DNA of 8,192 nt from an uncultured Leuconostoc sp. (GTDB lineage: Bacteria; Bacillota; Bacilli; Lactobacillales; Lactobacillaceae). The position numbers were made by a program, and so were the translations under genes. Numbering within the stretch: the first letter of the stretch is position 1; every line of letters begins with the position of its first letter. The stretch spans positions 1-8,192 of the forward strand of contig NZ_CAMJRK010000070.1 of NCBI RefSeq assembly GCF_946222815.1, in the 5' to 3' direction. The notes beneath the pieces were generated by a model. That model was given only the letters and a program-made list of their open reading frames with translations, searched no databases and had not been told where the DNA came from. Below, piece by piece: positions 6,262 to 8,192 of the stretch.

Positions 6262-7140
6262 ATGATTAAACTAGAAAATAAAAACTTAAAAGTGATGATT
6301 AACGAAGAAGGTGCTGAATTAACTAGCGTTTGGCACAAACAAGCCGAATTGGAATATATTTGGGTTGGTGATCCAAAATATTGGGGGCGTCATGCCTCTA
6401 ATTTGTTCCCTATTGTGGGACGTTTACGTGGTGACCAGTACAAAGTTGCGGGTGAAACCTATTTTATGAACCAACATGGTTTTGCGCGAAACACAGTTTT
6501 TGATGTGGTTGACCATAGTGATACGCATGTTCTTTTCCGAATCCATGATACGGATTCAACAATGCGTGTTTATCCATTTAAATTTCAGTTGGATATTCGT
6601 TATGATTTGACTGATAATAACGATCTTAAAATTGCATATATTGTCCATAATATTGATACAGAAGAATCATTATTTTTCAGTGTTGGTGGCCATCCAGCAT
6701 TTAATTTACCACTTGATGGTGGTAAGTTTTCAGATTATTATGTTTCAATTGAGCCGGAAAAACTTTATGATCGTGTGCGCTTGACAGGTCCTTACTCAAA
6801 TCCAAACGCACCAACGCCTTTTAATGCAAATATTCCATTACGCTTACGTCAAGAGGATTACCATGATGATGCGATTATTTTAAAGTTGGATCGTCAAAAA
6901 ACGTCATTTTTACTTGCACGTTTAGCGAATCAACATGGATTACGCATGACGCTAGATAATGCACAATTTTTGGGTATTTGGACGCCAGCTGGAAAAGAAG
7001 CGCCTTTTATTGCATTAGAGCCGTGGTGGGGAATTGCGGATACGGTTGATTCAACTGGCAATTTCAAAGAAAAATTTGGTGTGAACGTTTTGGCAGCAGG
7101 TGACACATTCAACGGGACTTATAGCTTGAATTTTTTCTAA
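6262..7140 (+). CDS. Aldose 1-epimerase (mutarotase), LacX-like
   Basis: This is a 292-residue galactose-mutarotase-fold enzyme expected to interconvert alpha and beta anomers of aldoses in the cytoplasm. It belongs to the shorter LacX-like branch, not the classic GalM. Key segments are LFPIVGRLRGDQY (48-60), QHGFAR with His72, GGHPAFNLPL with the likely catalytic-acid His144, and IALEPWWGIAD with the likely catalytic-base Glu253. The His-His-Glu set matches the known epimerase active site, so the enzyme should be active; its sugar (glucose, galactose or a phosphorylated relative) cannot be told from sequence. No sugar-operon genes are beside it. It lies 53 bases after the recombinase with its own extended -10 promoter, and no Shine-Dalgarno sequence precedes its ATG. 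No terminator is visible between it and the trp promoter. Confidence 0.9.
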   Translation: MIKLENKNLKVMINEEGAELTSVWHKQAELEYIWVGDPKYWGRHASNLFPIVGRLRGDQYKVAGETYFMNQHGFARNTVFDVVDHSDTHVLFRIHDTDSTMRVYPFKFQLDIRYDLTDNNDLKIAYIVHNIDTEESLFFSVGGHPAFNLPLDGGKFSDYYVSIEPEKLYDRVRLTGPYSNPNAPTPFNANIPLRLRQEDYHDDAIILKLDRQKTSFLLARLANQHGLRMTLDNAQFLGIWTPAGKEAPFIALEPWWGIADTVDSTGNFKEKFGVNVLAAGDTFNGTYSLNFF

Positions 7141-7174
7141 TTATGTTTATGTCTTACGAAATTATGGAAATGTG

Positions 7175-7203
7175 TTGACAAAATACTCTTTAATTTTTAA
7201 TAT
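7175..7203 (+). promoter_or_regulatory. Promoter of the trp T-box transcript
   Basis: A perfect TTGACA (7175-7180) and TAATAT (7198-7203) are separated by the ideal 17 bases, making this the best-matched promoter in the window. Transcription should start near 7210, about 30 bases before the first strand of T-box stem I. Confidence 0.85.
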
Positions 7204-7209
7204 AGTGTT

Positions 7210-7440
7210 CACAATTCAATCGTCTAATTAAACCAATGAGATGAAGATCAAACCAATTGTGCGCGCAAAGGGAATTCAGGATACTGAGAGCTGGATCGAA
7301 AGCAGATTGGTAAATGGATCATCGTGGGTCAGCTATTAAATCATTTTTTGATGTGGTTAAATAGTTTAAAATCAGGTGGCACCGCGGGAAACCGTCCTGA
7401 AAATATTTGCTCATTGCAATATTTTCAGGACGGTTTTTAT
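7210..7440 (+). promoter_or_regulatory. Tryptophan T-box riboswitch leader
   Basis: This leader senses uncharged tRNA-Trp and lets transcription continue when tryptophan is short. Stem I is closed by GATGA (7240-7244) pairing with TCATC (7319-7323). Just inside its 3' strand lies the specifier UGG followed by A (7315-7318), the tryptophan codon. The GAGAGCTGG segment (7287-7295) fits the distal stem I motif. A stem III pairs CTATTAA (7333-7339) with TTAAATAG (7357-7364). The conserved T-box AGGTGGCACCGCGG is at 7374-7387, where uncharged tRNA pairs with the bulge, and the terminator follows directly. Every expected element appears intact. The specifier agrees with the trp genes downstream, although those genes are damaged. 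The exact 5' end is inferred from the promoter. Confidence 0.93.
7391..7438 (+). terminator. Regulated terminator of the trp T-box
   Basis: A 17-bp perfect stem pairs ACCGTCCTGAAAATATT (7391-7407) with its complement at 7418-7434 around a 10-base loop, ending in a T run. The start of this stem competes with the antiterminator formed by the T-box sequence at 7374-7387. Confidence 0.93.
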
Positions 7441-7473
7441 TTGCTCTTCAAACAATTGTATAAGAAGAAAAAC

Positions 7474-7937
7474 ATGAACAATAAAATGACAACATCAAAA
7501 AAGGTTATTATGGTGAGTATGGTGGCCAATTTATTCCTGAATTATTGATGCCCGCTGTTAACGCGGTTGCTGAAGCATTTAATCACTCTAAAGAGGACCC
7601 AATTTTTAAAGCAGAATTAAAAAATTTGTTTGATAACTATGCTAATAGACCATCACTATTGTATCATGCAAAAAATATGTCAAAAGATCTTGGCGGTGCT
7701 CAAATATATTTTAAACGTGAAGATTTGAATCATACAGGCGCACATAAAATTAACAATTTTTTGGGGCAGGCATTAATTGCTGAAACTGTTGCCGCATTGT
7801 TTGGTATGGAAGCCGAAATTCTTATGGGCAAAGAAGATACTGACCGACAAGCACTGAATGTCTATCGTATGAAATTACTCGGTGCTAAAGTTAATATTGT
7901 TGAAACCGGAACGCAGGTGTTAAAAGATTCGGTGGCA
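7474..7937 (+). pseudogene. trpB: Broken tryptophan synthase beta chain, N-terminal part (trpB')
   Basis: This is the first part of trpB, whose product makes tryptophan from indole and serine with pyridoxal phosphate. The start MNNKMTTSKK (ATG at 7474 or 7486) runs into a run of six A (7497-7502). One more A would give the family sequence GYYGEYGGQFIPELLMPAV. As written the frame shifts and stops at TGA 7546-7548. The correct frame resumes at the ATG overlapping that stop (7548-7550). Conserved blocks follow: NYANRPSLLYHAK, YFKREDLNHTGAHKINN with the PLP lysine, and DRQALNVYRMKLLGAKVNIV. At 7776-7790 about 20 residues are missing, including the substrate-binding GAGQHG loop (QALIAETVAALFG remains). 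TrpB homology ends near KDSV (about 7935) and the C-terminal half is gone. It cannot be active. No good ribosome site precedes the restart codon. Confidence 0.9.
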
Positions 7938-8150
7938 TTGACAGATAAAACTAACATAGTAATTTTACGTCATCAACAAATTATGGAATCAGAGTTTGAT
8001 CCAACAGTGTATGGATTTGATTATGTTTTACCAGAGGCGTTATTAGACGGTGCGAAGAAAAATATGGTTATTTTGAATGCAGCGATGGCGTTATTTGCTG
8101 CAAATGTTTGCGATGATTTGCAACAAGCAACAAAGGCAGTTAGCGCATGA
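7936..8150 (+). pseudogene. trpD: C-terminal fragment of anthranilate phosphoribosyltransferase ('trpD) fused to trpB'
   Basis: The open frame continues from trpB without a break into about 70 codons that match the C-terminal end of TrpD, which joins anthranilate to phosphoribosyl pyrophosphate. The diagnostic segments are LTDKTNIVILRHQQIMES and FDPTVYGFDYVLPEALLDG, the usual domain with its conserved phenylalanine-glycine turn, then MVILNAAMALFAANV, the family's VLLNAAAALY helix. About 20 residues appear missing between LLDG and AKKN (near 8049-8054), where the family normally has a GDAxENA stretch. The C-terminus (QATKAVSA) is also shorter than usual. All of the PRPP- and anthranilate-binding N-terminal domains are absent. 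The TGA stop (8148-8150) overlaps the ATG of trpC, the normal trpD-trpC arrangement. The match is from family knowledge, not a search. Confidence 0.82.
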
Positions 8151-8192
8151 TTTTAGATGATTTGGTAAAAGCAACACGAGATAATATGACAC
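8147..8192 (+). CDS. trpC: Indole-3-glycerol-phosphate synthase, 5' end only
   Basis: The window ends 15 codons into this gene. The visible MILDDLVKATRDNMT is the typical TrpC N-terminus (MILDxIVxxTR). The enzyme cyclises carboxyphenylaminodeoxyribulose phosphate to indole-3-glycerol phosphate in tryptophan synthesis. Its ATG overlaps the stop of the 'trpD fragment as ATGA, so translation is probably coupled to the remnant reading frame upstream. Whether the rest of the gene is intact cannot be seen. Confidence 0.82.
   Translation, partial: MILDDLVKATRDNMT

Noticed and set aside
7324..7548. Open frame of 74 codons across the T-box and early trpB
   Set aside because: Its first part reads through the T-box helices and terminator, and its last part is simply the trpB start followed by the frameshift. 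It is not a separate leader peptide.

Overview
The window is low-GC Gram-positive DNA that reads like a lactic acid bacterium. It has AT-rich coding, strong GGAGG-type ribosome sites, a mevalonate-pathway gene, a UPF0237/UPF0210 gene pair and a tRNA-Trp-type T-box leader. The protein flavour, especially the TrpB remnant and the LacX-type epimerase, suggests Leuconostocaceae (Leuconostoc or a relative). That placement is inference from familiarity; no database search was run.

Layout: 22-1644 (+) is an ABC-F ATPase with a UUG start, closed by a strong terminator. 1712-2872 (+) is HMG-CoA synthase (mvaS) with its own extended -10 promoter. 2945-3217 and 3272-4615 (+) are a probable two-gene operon of an ACT-domain protein (UPF0237) and a UPF0210/DUF711 protein, ended by a bidirectional terminator at 4657-4691. 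4703-5137 (-) is an unrecognised small membrane-anchored protein, transcribed convergently with UPF0210 and divergently from the next gene. 5297-6208 (+) is a XerC-type tyrosine recombinase. 6262-7140 (+) is a LacX-type aldose 1-epimerase. From 7175 to the end is a tryptophan locus: consensus promoter, T-box riboswitch with a UGG specifier, a broken trpB'-'trpD fusion and the start of trpC.

The most interesting region is the trp locus. An apparently intact tryptophan-sensing T-box drives a scrambled remnant. The 5' part of trpB is fused in frame to the 3' part of trpD, with an A-run frameshift near the trpB start and several small internal deletions. From the frameshift restart to the trpC overlap every junction keeps one open frame. 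The cell has lost this copy of tryptophan synthase beta and of anthranilate phosphoribosyltransferase, but keeps the regulated transcript and the ATGA coupling into trpC.

Two other patterns stand out. The recombinase and the epimerase have -10 boxes so close to the ATG that their mRNAs should be leaderless or nearly so, and neither has a Shine-Dalgarno site. The ABC-F protein keeps every motif of one composite ATP site and has lost or altered the motifs of the other. Apart from these, the genes are ordinary chromosomal housekeeping genes. I saw no insertion sequence, CRISPR array, tRNA, rRNA or phage gene.
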